A stretch of 64,000 bases of DNA from positions 526,485 to 590,484 of the forward strand of contig MCGE01000024.1 of the NCBI GenBank assembly GCA_002105175.1, read 5' to 3'. Below are positions 1-10,717 of the stretch, piece by piece (the stretch's first letter is position 1; each line of letters begins with the position of its first letter). The position numbers and the translations under genes are program-made. A model generated the notes under the pieces. It saw only the letters and a list, made by a program, of their open reading frames with translations, did not search any database and was not told the origin of the DNA. This DNA comes from Absidia repens. Its lineage: Eukaryota > Mucoromycota > Mucoromycetes > Mucorales > Cunninghamellaceae.

Positions 1-162
1 CAAAAAAATGCTAATGATTTGGTATAAATGACGCATATTTTATTAGAAAAAAAATTAATTCCGTAAGATAAAAATAAAAAAAAAAAAAAGACCACAAAAG
101 GTACTATTATACTACAATGACACTAAACTAATCCATCAGTCCACACAAAAGCGCCTAGACTT

Positions 163-2037
163 TTATTTCCCAGTTTTCCTATTTGATTTTTTCCCTTTTG
201 ACTTGGTAGGCTGAGTACATTCTTGTTGATGAAGGTCCAGGCAGCGATGACAAAAAGAAGTACTAGTAGAATCCGATGACTGGCCAGTACAACGAGGGCA
301 TGTTTGTCTACATTGTCCACACACCGTCCGCTTGGACATTTTTGACCCCACCACACCATGGATAAGAATACACTTGCAGTAACGCAGATCCACGTTCGTG
401 ACACATTGTTGACACCATTGACCACGACATCCACCACCACATTTAGATAAATCACAGAAGGGACAGGCAACAACACCACATGAAGTACATTTGTTGGACA
501 CCCATTTGTTTTTTATTCTACACCGGGCATGGAAAAGACCGTGGTTTTCTACTGAAGTACATCGCTGGTGACCACCACCACCACCATCACCATTGCCATC
601 ACTATGATAGTTACAAAGCGGCAAAGGTTGTTCACAGCGACCACAATCAGCTAAAACCAACTGGATATCGGACTTGACTTGACAAGATGTACCACCACAA
701 ACTCGACCATGACATTGATCACACACAGGGGCACAGGCCTTGCATCGTTTCATCACCAGGATACCGCAATGGAGACACGCGAGGGTGGCAGGGCATGCAT
801 TGACACCACATTGATCACATACATAACAATCCATCATGACCGGGTGTTGAGCCAGCCGTTCCAGCGCCAGATGAATCGCCTTGATATCCGTCCCATGCAT
901 TGGTGTATTGGGTGCCTTGCTGATCATTCTAAAAGACTTCAAATCTGGTCGACATACCGCGCCACGCCTGCTATTGCTGCTATTGCTGCTGCTGCTGCTG
1001 CTGTTGATGATGCCGCTATTGTTGTTGTTGTTATTGTTGCAGGAAGCTGCTGAGGCGCTCAATCCGTCGAGGATGTTTGCCAGTTGATGATAATCCATGG
1101 AAGGGCAATGTCGTAAGGATAATAATCGAATGGCCGGGAAGAATTGTAAAAGTTGACCGATGGAAATGGCGCTAAGGTGTGTATGATCCACCACCACATA
1201 CCGAAGAGCGTAATGCAATTGGAATCGAAGCAAAAGATGAATCAGTTTTTGCATCACCATATCGTTGATCAAGTCCACATCGTCGTTTGAAAACGCCACC
1301 GTATGCCATACATCCCGTTGCATCATCATGGCATGATTTCTTTTGCAAGTCCTAGAGAATAATAGACGTGACCGAACGTCCAGTTGTGAGCCCACGTTGA
1401 TAAGAATGTTGGTTGGGAATTGATCAAGTGTTCGTCGTGGTCGCTGTTGTCGATGTTGTTGATGTTTTCTTGATGAATGAATCGGGGCAAAGTTGGGATG
1501 ATACTGAGCTGGTCGCATGGACTGTGTTCTAGAAAGTGGGTTTGCTGAGTGGATGCTGCTGCTATAGTGTTGCTGTTTGTGTTGATCAAGTTGGTCAGTG
1601 GAGAATAAGGGTACCGACTTGGATGGGGATAAGGACTTGCTTTCATTGGCTAAAGACATTCGAGGTGCTTTGGTAGAGAGAGCAGCCATAGATTGAGCCA
1701 GGCTTGTTAGAGGCGAAGAGAGATCGTTTGGCGGATGTTCTGGTGGTAACTGAGGTTGCTGTTTGAGTTGAGAAGGAGATGCTGTCGCTGTAGCTGTAGT
1801 TGTAGTTGTAATCAATCTATTCCATTCGTCTAAACCAAAGAGAGAGATAAGATAATCAACGTCTGGATCCGAGAGACGCTGAAAAGGAACAGCAATCGTG
1901 CCACCGCCTACTTTTTGAAGCTTTACCTTGGTTCCTTGGAACACACTGACAAAGCTAGCTTCAGCTCGGAACTTCCCATCCTTGCCTGTCCATACTCGAG
2001 GTTGAGATTGAATAGTAATATCGTCTTTATTTTGCAT
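163..2037 (-). CDS. SHD1 / F-box-like / Cys-rich protein
   Basis: Single-exon ORF of 624 aa. Residues about 13-70 resemble an SLA1 homology domain 1 (VWTGKDGKFRAEASFV, then VPFQRLSDPDVDYL), a domain otherwise known from endocytic adaptors. A low-complexity S/T/Q linker follows. Residues about 203-245 look like an F-box helix set (LDQFPTNILINVG...RSRLLFSRTCK), followed by LRR-like strands (IRLLSLRHCPSM). Residues about 404-608 hold many CxxC pairs (CDQCGVNAC, CKACAPVCDQC, CPRC) and probably bind several zinc ions. The tail is Lys-rich. The combination suggests a substrate-recognition or scaffold protein, possibly in ubiquitin ligation; that is inference. An N-run and an S-run near 335-355 are encoded by triplet repeats. 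The start ATG is preceded by an A-rich leader. No exact ortholog name is offered. Confidence 0.8.
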   Translation of the reverse strand: MQNKDDITIQSQPRVWTGKDGKFRAEASFVSVFQGTKVKLQKVGGGTIAVPFQRLSDPDVDYLISLFGLDEWNRLITTTTTATATASPSQLKQQPQLPPEHPPNDLSSPLTSLAQSMAALSTKAPRMSLANESKSLSPSKSVPLFSTDQLDQHKQQHYSSSIHSANPLSRTQSMRPAQYHPNFAPIHSSRKHQQHRQQRPRRTLDQFPTNILINVGSQLDVRSRLLFSRTCKRNHAMMMQRDVWHTVAFSNDDVDLINDMVMQKLIHLLLRFQLHYALRYVVVDHTHLSAISIGQLLQFFPAIRLLSLRHCPSMDYHQLANILDGLSASAASCNNNNNNNSGIINSSSSSSNSSNSRRGAVCRPDLKSFRMISKAPNTPMHGTDIKAIHLALERLAQHPVMMDCYVCDQCGVNACPATLACLHCGILVMKRCKACAPVCDQCHGRVCGGTSCQVKSDIQLVLADCGRCEQPLPLCNYHSDGNGDGGGGGHQRCTSVENHGLFHARCRIKNKWVSNKCTSCGVVACPFCDLSKCGGGCRGQWCQQCVTNVDLRYCKCILIHGVVGSKMSKRTVCGQCRQTCPRCTGQSSDSTSTSFCHRCLDLHQQECTQPTKSKGKKSNRKTGK

Positions 2038-3479
2038 GTATTAAAAAATAAAAAAGAAGAAGAAAGGAAAAGTTGAAAAAAAAGAAATTCGTGGCGTGGA
2101 ATGAAAAAAAGTCAATATTGCCTGTGTTACTTGCCGCGTGATATTTTTAGTCGGGCTGTTATTTCCATTTCCCCTCAGCCAATATGTACTTTTTCATTAT
2201 ATAAATCTCTACATTATTAAAATAAATAGCTTTACATTTATTTATTCATTATATAGCTAATGTTTCAACCCCTGAAACATGATAAAGGATATGTACTACT
2301 ATAATACTGTAGAATACCAGGACCTTGCATTATCGGGATCTTAAATTTACATGGTCCTGAAAGAGGGTCCTTTGAGGGGCAGTAAAATGAAAAAAGATTA
2401 TCTAAAAATTAGTAATGGCAGTGGGGAAGCTCCGCGGATTAAATTGAGATAATGAATGAAGCGGAATTACAAAGATAATCCGAACCAACGACAAGGTTTT
2501 CCCATTGATTCGCACCTTCGGTGATATCACATTTATTCTTCTGTTTCTTTTGGTACTCTTGATGTTTTTTTGATGGGAAACAGCATTACTACACATAAAC
2601 TCACTCTGAAATGGATGAAAATCATTTTTCCGATTTTTAGAAAATAACCACAGTCATATTGATTTGTCCTGCTGTAAAAGCAAAAAATTCATAGGCAGCG
2701 GGGTTCTAAATATGACAATGCTTGGCTTTCGTTAGGAGACCTGACGGTTGATAATTTATATTATCACCCGTCAAAAAAAAAAAAAAAAAAAAAGCATTCA
2801 ATAGAATGTTTGACTTGTAACTGGTCAAATGGTTAATGTCTGATGGTTTATATGGACATGAAAATGTAATAATGACCAATATCGTGTGGGAAACATTATT
2901 TCACCGCGTAATCCCCGCTCCCAGATCTTGAGCCTAAAGTATTATACTAAGGTTTCTGTGCTTTTCCTCCTTTTTCAGCATAAATCAGCGATCCTTGGAT
3001 TATTTCCAAAAAGTTTTATGACAAATATAACGGGATGATAAACAATGTGACACTATCTTCCATAGATCTTACAATTATTTTCAGAATTAATCGGAATGCA
3101 TTCCAATTTTAATTTCCCACCGGGTCGGATTTACAGTAGTTCTTTATTTTAATACAAAAGAATAGACCTTTCAATGTCATACCATGGAGTATTCATAATT
3201 GAATCATGTATTCGTGCTTGTAAGATCAATCACAAAGTGAAAGAACAAAGAGGCAAGCTCTATATCATAAGCGAACAGCATATGGAATGTTGTCAAAAAA
3301 AAAAAAAAAAAAAGTTCAGGGCTGCGGGATCATTTTGAAATTGGAAAACAAATATCGGTTTATTGAATGAGGTACATACTTCTGAATTATTCTTGCCGTC
3401 AAAAATAAGCTTTCCATCTTGCCAGCAAGTGCTTACCAGGTCACCCCAGATCCCAGTTAATTTCCCTGGGATTTAGTTC
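2038..3479. other. Intergenic, divergent promoter region
   Basis: No convincing gene. The region separates the divergent 163-2037 gene and the first GH3 gene. It contains long A runs (near 2775 and 3297). From about 2870 it shares blocks with the DNA upstream of the second GH3 gene: GTGTGGGAAA at 2884 and CCGCTCCCAG at 2915. Confidence 0.6.
2884..2924 (+). promoter_or_regulatory. Conserved upstream box of GH3 gene 1
   Basis: GTGTGGGAAA and CCGCTCCCAG at 2884-2924 recur in the same order at 9904-9942 upstream of the second GH3 gene, 717 and 785 bp before the two start codons. The blocks could be retained regulatory sites or just residual duplication homology. The GC-rich core would suit a zinc-finger regulator; that is inference. 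Confidence 0.3.
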
Positions 3480-3481
3480 TC

Positions 3482-3487
3482 TATATA
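3482..3487 (+). promoter_or_regulatory. TATA-like element of GH3 gene 1
   Basis: TATATA lies 145 bp upstream of the ATG at 3632 and is followed by a pyrimidine-rich stretch. The position is plausible, but AT richness makes chance matches common. Confidence 0.25.
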
Positions 3488-3631
3488 TTCTGCTCTATCC
3501 CAAAAAGGAAAAAAGCGCAGGTCATTGTATCTTATATTTTTTTTGTGCTGAATATAAGAATGGAAAATTTGAATGAATTTTTTTTCTTCTTTATACAATT
3601 TTATTTTTGATTTTCATTATATACAAATAAT

Positions 3632-3916
3632 ATGCTTGTCTCATCCATTTCAAAAGCATCCTCCTTACTCTTGTTGGCGCTACTAGGTGCATCTTCTGTT
3701 ACTACCAATGCTGATGTTAAACTCCGCTCATGGGATGAAGCGCAAGACCTTGCAAAGGAACTAGTGGGTCAAATGTCTTTGGAACAAAAGGTTAACATCA
3801 CTACTGGAATGGGTTTCAATATCACACCTTGTGTTGGAAATACCTATGCTATTACCAATCCTGATTTCCCGTCACTCTGTCTTCAGGATGGTCCTTTGGG
3901 GGTCCGGTAAGGCTCA

Positions 3917-3949
<33 letters not shown>

Positions 3950-4747
3950 AAGGTGAGCCATCTCATATTAATTATTTTAATCACCATAGTTCATCGTACA
4001 ATGTCTCCGCAGGTGTAGCAGGTATCAATGCCGCTGCTTCTTTTGATAGAAAGGCCATTCTTCAACGTGGGGAAATGATGGGTCAGGAATTCCGTGGCAA
4101 AGGGGCACACATTCAACTTGGTCCAGGTACTGTGGTATATTGTTTTTTTTTAAAAAAAAAGACCCTTCCCATTGTATAATTTTCGGCTCAACTTTTTTTG
4201 TTTTTTTTGGGGGGTTTTTTGGCTATTAGCTATGAATTTTATGCGTACTGCTGAAAGTGGTCGTGGATGGGAGTCATTTGGTGAAGATCCGTTCCTACAA
4301 GGTGTGGCGGCTGCCGAAACCATCACTGGTGTTCAATCTCAAGGCGTTATTTCAACAGCGAAGCACTTCATCAACAATGAACAAGAAACCAATCGTCATG
4401 AAGTAAATTTCTATATTATTTATAACATATATATACATTCATTTCTGATAATTTTTTCTTGGAATTTATAGGAAAGTTCAAATGTTGATGACAGAACTCT
4501 TCATGAAATTTATCTTTGGCCATTTGCTCGATCAGTCGAGGTAAGGAAGATATAGTTGATCCGCCATTTTCGCTTGTATTGATTTTTTTTTTATTTATCG
4601 CTCATAGGCTGGAGTCGGATCTGTGATGTGCTCATATAATAAAGTCAATGGAACATCTGCCTGTGAGAACGACATGATGAACCGCATCTTGAAAGATGAA
4701 CTTGGTAAGAATACGTTCAAATAATAAGAATAACTCACTCATCGGTT

Positions 4748-4785
<38 letters not shown>

Positions 4786-6794
4786 TTTTAAGGGATTCAT
4801 TCAAACTGATTGGTGGGCAGCTATGAGCACCGTTCAGTCCGCTGTCAATGGTCTAGGTAAGCAATACTACTGGAAAAAAAAATGCGATCATATGAATTAA
4901 ATCCTTCTTTTAAGATATGGTGATGCCTGGTAATATGAATACTACCGATGACCATTCTCCTTCTTACTATGGTGCCAATTTGGTTAATGCTGTGAAGAAT
5001 GGAAAAGTCGATGAATCTCGAGTCAACGACATGGCATTGCGCATTGTGGCTGCCTACTACAAAATGGGTCAAGACAATGTAAGACATTAAAAGCCCGCAC
5101 AATTATTTGCGTTTTTTTCTCACCCCTTTCTTTCTTTCTTTCTTTCTTTCTTTCCTTCTTTCATTATTATTTTTAGGACTTCCCTAAAACAACTATTGAT
5201 AGCTTCCATGTTGATCCAAAAGGCTCTGTCGACGTAGAAGGTGACCACAAAACACTTGTCCGAGAAATGGGTGCCGCTTCTGTGGTTCTTCTTACCAACC
5301 AAGACAACATTCTCCCTCTCAAAGAAACTGACAAAAGTATCTCTGTTATTGGAAGCGATGCCTTCAATGATCCTTTGTAAGTTTATATATATTGTCTTTA
5401 TTTTCTATCCAATTGACTTTATTTCCGCTAGGTTATTCGATCCTGAAAACTGCAGCAACTTTATGTGCGACCCCGCTACTTTAATTCAAGGTACGAAAAT
5501 ATCAAATGCATATTAGAACTCGCTCTCACACTCACAATTACTTACTTATTGTTTTGTTGTCATAATAGGTTGGGGAAGTGGAGTGGTTTCACATCCATCT
5601 TATATTGTACCTGTAAGTAATATATCAAGCAAAATGTCACCAAAAGTACGTCCATTCATAAGCCTTCCCTTTTTTTTTTTAGCCCATCGAAGGAATCAAG
5701 TCTCGTGTCGGAAACGATGTCAAGATACAGTCGACAAACGACAACTACGATATGGAAAAGGTCAAGCAAATTGCTGAAGCTTCGGATATTGCTATTGTTT
5801 TTGCCAATTCGGATTCAGGCGAAGGAAGTACGCCAGTGAATGGCACTAAGGGTGATCGTAGCACCTTGACCTTGTGGAACAATGGTGATAAACTGGTAAG
5901 ATAAGACAATAAAAAATTATAGTATCATATGAAAAGACTTACATTGGTCTATCGTAGGTTCAATCTGTAGCTGATGCAAACAAGAATACCATCGTCGTAG
6001 TCCATTCTGTTGGTGCGATTCTCATGCCTTGGGCCAACCACGAAAACATTAAAGCCATTGTCTGGCCTGGTAGGATAATATAAGAAAAAAGGGTTGAGTA
6101 ACTGGATTATGATTTTTATACTTATCGATTTTTTGTTTAGGCTTGCCCGGTGCGGAAAGTGGCAACTCTCTTGCAGATGTTTTGTTCGGTGATGTCAATC
6201 CTAGCGGTAGACTCCCTTACACCATTGCCAAGGAACTTGGAGATTATGTAACCACCCCGTCTGCTGATCTCGAAGTAAGTGAAAAATAATATCAAACTGC
6301 ATAATTTACATGGATCATTCATCTGACTTTATTTTTTGGGGTGGTGACTATAGATCGACTACACTGAAAAGCTCAATATAGGTTATCGCTGGTTCGACTC
6401 CAAAAAGATCGACCCTCTTTTTGCCTTCGGTCATGGTTTGTCATATACCAAGTTTGATTATGGGGAATTGAAGGTCAAGGCTCGCAAGGATCAAGTCAAT
6501 GCGGAAATACAAGTTCAGAACACCGGCGATGTTGATGGCGCAGAAGTAGTGCAACTCTATTTGTCTTTCCCTGAATCGGCTGAAGAACCTCCCAAGGTAT
6601 TGCGTGGATTTGAAAAGGTCTTTATCAAGGCAGGCGGTCACCACAAGGAATCTGTTAAGTTTGAACTTACCAAGACTGAACTTAGCATCTGGGATGTTAC
6701 AACGCAATCATGGGTCATTCCAAGCGGCCAATTCGAAATCCACGTTGGTGCTTCCAGTCGTGATATACGTCAATTCGCTACCTTTACCTTGTAG
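3632..6794 (+). CDS. Secreted GH3 beta-glucosidase, copy 1
   Basis: Fourteen exons: 3632-3906, 3990-4126, 4230-4402, 4472-4540, 4608-4704, 4785-4856, 4915-5078, 5177-5376, 5432-5490, 5569-5612, 5683-5895, 5958-6069, 6141-6274, 6354-6794. All introns are GT-AG and they join into an uninterrupted 729-aa frame. An N-terminal signal peptide ([13 protein letters not shown]) predicts secretion. Family GH3 landmarks are [53 protein letters not shown] and GFIQTDWWA, whose Asp is the expected nucleophile. The C-terminal exon carries the fibronectin-III-like domain ([12 protein letters not shown]). The expected reaction is release of glucose from cello-oligosaccharides or other beta-glucosides. A second copy with the same exon structure lies 7086 bp downstream. 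A long A run sits in intron 1 and a TA repeat in intron 5. Confidence 0.93.
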
Positions 6795-7840
6795 AATAGT
6801 TTTTAAAGTTTAGCTTTTGTTACTTTTCTTTTAAATATTTCTTATTGTTGTTGTTATTATTATAATTTGATTTGAAATAAAATGTGACTTTCTTACAATC
6901 ATACGTTTTTACCAATTGCTCGTCCTTTTTATTTTGGAAAGAACATGACGGCTTAAAGGGTATAGTGGGTTCACTGTATCTATAGAGGGAACTCGATGTT
7001 TGTTTATATATGAATGTGATTATATTTTTATCTATATTGCTGTTCATCACGAATCAAAGCATTTTGGGTCACACGAAAAACGCTAAGGATATTTGTTTTA
7101 CTTGTCAATATAACGTATCATCATGTAATATGGCAGTAAGGCCAAAAAGGGGCAAAGATTGGTTGTTGTAGTAGTTTTTGTTTTCATAAAAAATTACATT
7201 AAGTATTTGAAATGGTTTCGAGGGGGTGAGGAATTACATCCAGCACCAAGACGTTTACCAAAAAGGAAAACGGAACATTATGAGGGGCAACTAAAAATAA
7301 TGTCTTTCGGAGCGCCTCAATTATTATATTTTTATGCATTTATCACTACTTATTTTTTATTTGCCCTTCACTGCCTTTTCTGTATGCGTAAACCATAGCC
7401 ATATTCCAAACCCATTCAAGAAATTCCTGTTACTCTTATATTTAGAAATCCAGCGAAATGGACGGAGCATGATAGTTGATGGATGTTGTCTCAAACTTTT
7501 TTTTTTATCTACACGCAGAAGCGTCACAGTGAGCGTCTATCTACAGTATTCTACAAAACAAGCTAAACTTATGAGAGAGACTGTAAAAGGGATATTTTAT
7601 TCACACAGGGAATAAACTATGATAACTAAGTGGATACAGTAGACTGATCTAATAATGCTGTCACGCTAATCTAAATATAAGGGCGCTTAGGGATGCATGC
7701 ACTGAATTTTGATAATGTGGGGCATCCTGTTGCAAGGCAAATATAGTGTCATTAGCCAATCAAATAAAATAAGAGTGAACTATTCTATGGCGAACCGGTC
7801 AACTAAGATAAGCCATATAGTCCATATAGTGTGCAGAGAC
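6795..7840. other. 3' flank of GH3 gene 1
   Basis: AT-rich DNA with AATAAA-type sites shortly after the stop, as expected for a 3' UTR and polyadenylation region. Short ORFs here have no recognisable domain. Nothing else was identified. Confidence 0.5.
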
Positions 7841-8640
7841 ATAAAGTTAGAGAACAACCATGTTGATAATGTTATATAGTATTGATTGTTGTAAAAAAAA
7901 AAAAAAAAAAATTCCTTTTTCTTAGCCATCAAAAAAAAAATCGCAGGCCCAAACCTTGAGTGAAAAAACAACTTTCAACCCCCGCACACGTGAATATTTA
8001 TTTACTTCCATTTTCCTTTTGTGCTCTCTTTCTTTCCTTAATTCTTCACAATTGGGACCCGTATGGGGCAATGATGGACTTAGATTAGTGTCAGGACGAG
8101 TTTAGAAGCGTTTTCAGGACAGGGATTACAAGATGCATGGGGAAACCCTTTCATTTTGGATCTAGGATTTTGGGACCACCATTAGTTGGCTTTTTGGAGC
8201 CTTCTTTAGCTTAGATTAATATTCCTTTGTCATAGTTGATATCTATACTTGAATAAAACATGGTTTTTTTTTTTTACGTACTTTAATGAAAATTATTGCA
8301 ACAATCTCTATCATCTTTTGTGCAAGAGATCCCATTTGTATCACCGTCACCCATTTCGATTAGCGTTGGCCATAGTTGTGCTGCAATGAATGGTATCTCA
8401 GTAGTCTTCTTCATGCCTTGTACAGTATACTAGATCTATTTTTACAAACATACCTCTAGTTTAGTGTTGGTCATTCTTCAGATCTCGCTTTAGTCCATTG
8501 AGTCCACTGTTACAATGAATTCATCTTTTTAAATCTAGTAGCTACCAATATGCCTTCAATAAAATATGCCTCAATAAAATATGCCTTCAATCAATTAATC
8601 ATACTCTGATCCATCTGAAAGTAAATAAGATCGTTTTTGT
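7841..8640 (+). repeat. Dispersed repeat R1, copy a
   Basis: Head segment near 7858 (ACCATGTTGATAATG, then an A run), then CACGTGAATATTTA near 7987, a pyrimidine-rich stretch, the most conserved core at about 8080-8260 (TGCATGGGGAAACCCTTTCA), and trailing modules that pair TTAG(T/C)GTTG with AATAAA. Similar copies occur at 14050, 17705 (inverted), 26125 and 34680, with fragments elsewhere. No coding capacity was seen, so it is probably a non-autonomous element; class unknown. Confidence 0.75.
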
Positions 8641-10432
8641 GGCTGTTTTGCTATATATCTACTAAGAACTTGCTCTCTTGACACCCTGTAGATCAATTTT
8701 TTTGCAAGTGTGTGAATATTTTGAAATTGAGTATAAAAAACTGTAACAAGTAAGGGTTACTTTAAGTTCTCGCCGAGCTGCACCATATACACTATGCGTT
8801 TTATATAATTATTATTTCACTAAGGTGTGGATTGAATGTTATGAAGGGCTCAATCCTCGCTGGCAGGTGGATGTGATCACAGAAAACAAAATTTCGCTAT
8901 TAGTGGCTGAGAACGATTTCGGCATGAATCCACCTACAGCTTTATCACTCACCCCCGCCCCTCAAAAAAAAAAAATTGTCCCAAATCGATATTGAGGCTC
9001 ATAAAGTTGTTAAAAACAACTAGCAGACCATTTTTGGATCAAAACAACATGTTCAATTGATCCAACATTCATTATTTTCGAAAAAGTGTCGGCGATTTTC
9101 TTGCCTTTTTTGCTCTAGATCCCTCCGGGAAGAATTCATAATATGTTAGGAAAAAGTACTTCGTAGGTGCAAACTATCTGTCTTGCTTTTATTTTCGAAG
9201 CTCGTAAGAAATATCATACCTCTAAAAAGACGCGATCTCCCTGTACCTTTTTTGTAATATAAAGCCCAAGTACCTCGAAATGTATTGTCTAAGGCGGTGA
9301 AACCAGAAAGAAAGAAAATCAGATATTGCGAATAAGCAGAATCTCAAGAATAGTATAAGAGCCTAGGTCAAAAAAAAAAAAAAAATTGAGATGGATACTT
9401 GAAGATAATCTTTAAAAGGCAATATATGAGAAAATGGGTGACAGACTTGTTACTTATTTAAAAACTCGGTAACGGCCGTTATAAGCTTGATGTCCGAGCC
9501 CGCGGCGAAGTGGGATTTTTTTTTCGGTCCCTTTGATTTGAACCCTGGGTGCTATTACCATGGACTTGGTCTTCTTGCGCTCATTTTACACAAAACTTAC
9601 TAACTCTAAGATGACTAAAAAAAAAAAAGGGAAAATAACACCCCGTTTCCAGAGAAATACCATAACATTGAAATTGTCACGGTAAAAACTGGAAACTTGT
9701 GGAGGCGGTATTTAAATTTTATTAATGCTTGTTCTGGTTTTTTTTGTTTGTTTTTAAGCAGTGAGACAACACAATAGGTTTACAGTAGTCAGTGATAAGA
9801 ATATATAGTTCGAATAAAAAATTATCATTTAATTAATTTTCAGTATTGCCCTGTGTTGACTGGCTGACTTGGGACAGGCATCAAGTGAATAATGGCCAAA
9901 TATGTGTGGGAAATCATTTCACTGGTTAAACTCCGCTCCCAGTTACAGTGTATGAATGGCCATGATTGACTTCCTGTCTATAAATCAAACTGAACTAAAC
10001 CTAATTATTTGTTCATTTTCAGACACCTTAAGGAGATATCCAACCATCGCTCTGGTATGGTGAGTAACATACCATTTCCTTTTCATGTACCAGTCAAATT
10101 TTCCAAAGTTAGTGGGAACAAATGAAAACGAATCACAAAGAGGACTATAGTTTCAGTTTATTTCTTTTTCCCAACGTCTTACCAGATGGGATCATTTTGA
10201 TTATTTATGGTTTTTTCACACCAGATCAAAACCCAGTCATCAGTATTTGATCATTTGTTTGAACTTTTTCATGCCATTAGTAGAATACAAGCATTCCTTT
10301 CATGATGCATGGAATATAATCATAGCACTGTACTACAGTATTACAATAGAGGGGTACCATAAGAAGGCTCATGTGCTATAGGTCAAGTTTATATAGTAAA
10401 AAGGGGTAAATTGACGATTGAAGAAGTAAGCG

Positions 10433-10464
<32 letters not shown>

Positions 10465-10647
10465 TTTCTATTTTCCGGGGAAAATAAGCTTTACAGTATG
10501 TCTTTACCAGCATCATTTATTTCCGAGGCAATCAAAACTCGGCTCTATCCCCAGAGGATCAACTTCCCCGCTTTCCGTTGATCTAATCCAAAATAGGAAA
10601 CTTAGTTCTTGTCAGGGTTTTCGGGCATTAAAAAGACAGGGGCAGAA
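8641..10647. other. Intergenic region upstream of GH3 gene 2
   Basis: No convincing gene. It contains several A and T runs (8966, 9370, 10437). From about 9890 it resembles the DNA upstream of GH3 gene 1, which marks the left part of the second duplication unit. Confidence 0.55.
9904..9942 (+). promoter_or_regulatory. Conserved upstream box of GH3 gene 2
   Basis: GTGTGGGAAA and CCGCTCCCAG, matching 2884-2924 upstream of the paralog. This is either shared regulation or leftover duplication homology. Confidence 0.3.
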
Positions 10648-10653
10648 TATAAA
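10648..10653 (+). promoter_or_regulatory. TATA box of GH3 gene 2
   Basis: TATAAA in the context GAATATAAATTCCCC, 70 bp upstream of the ATG at 10718. The spacing is good for a core promoter. A CCGGGG match to the carbon-repressor consensus lies near 10475; it is weak evidence because one short site proves little. Confidence 0.4.
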
Positions 10654-10717
10654 TTCCCCTTACTTCTTTTTCTGTTTCTTTTTCTCTCTATATTTTTAAT
10701 TTTGATTCTTCATAATT

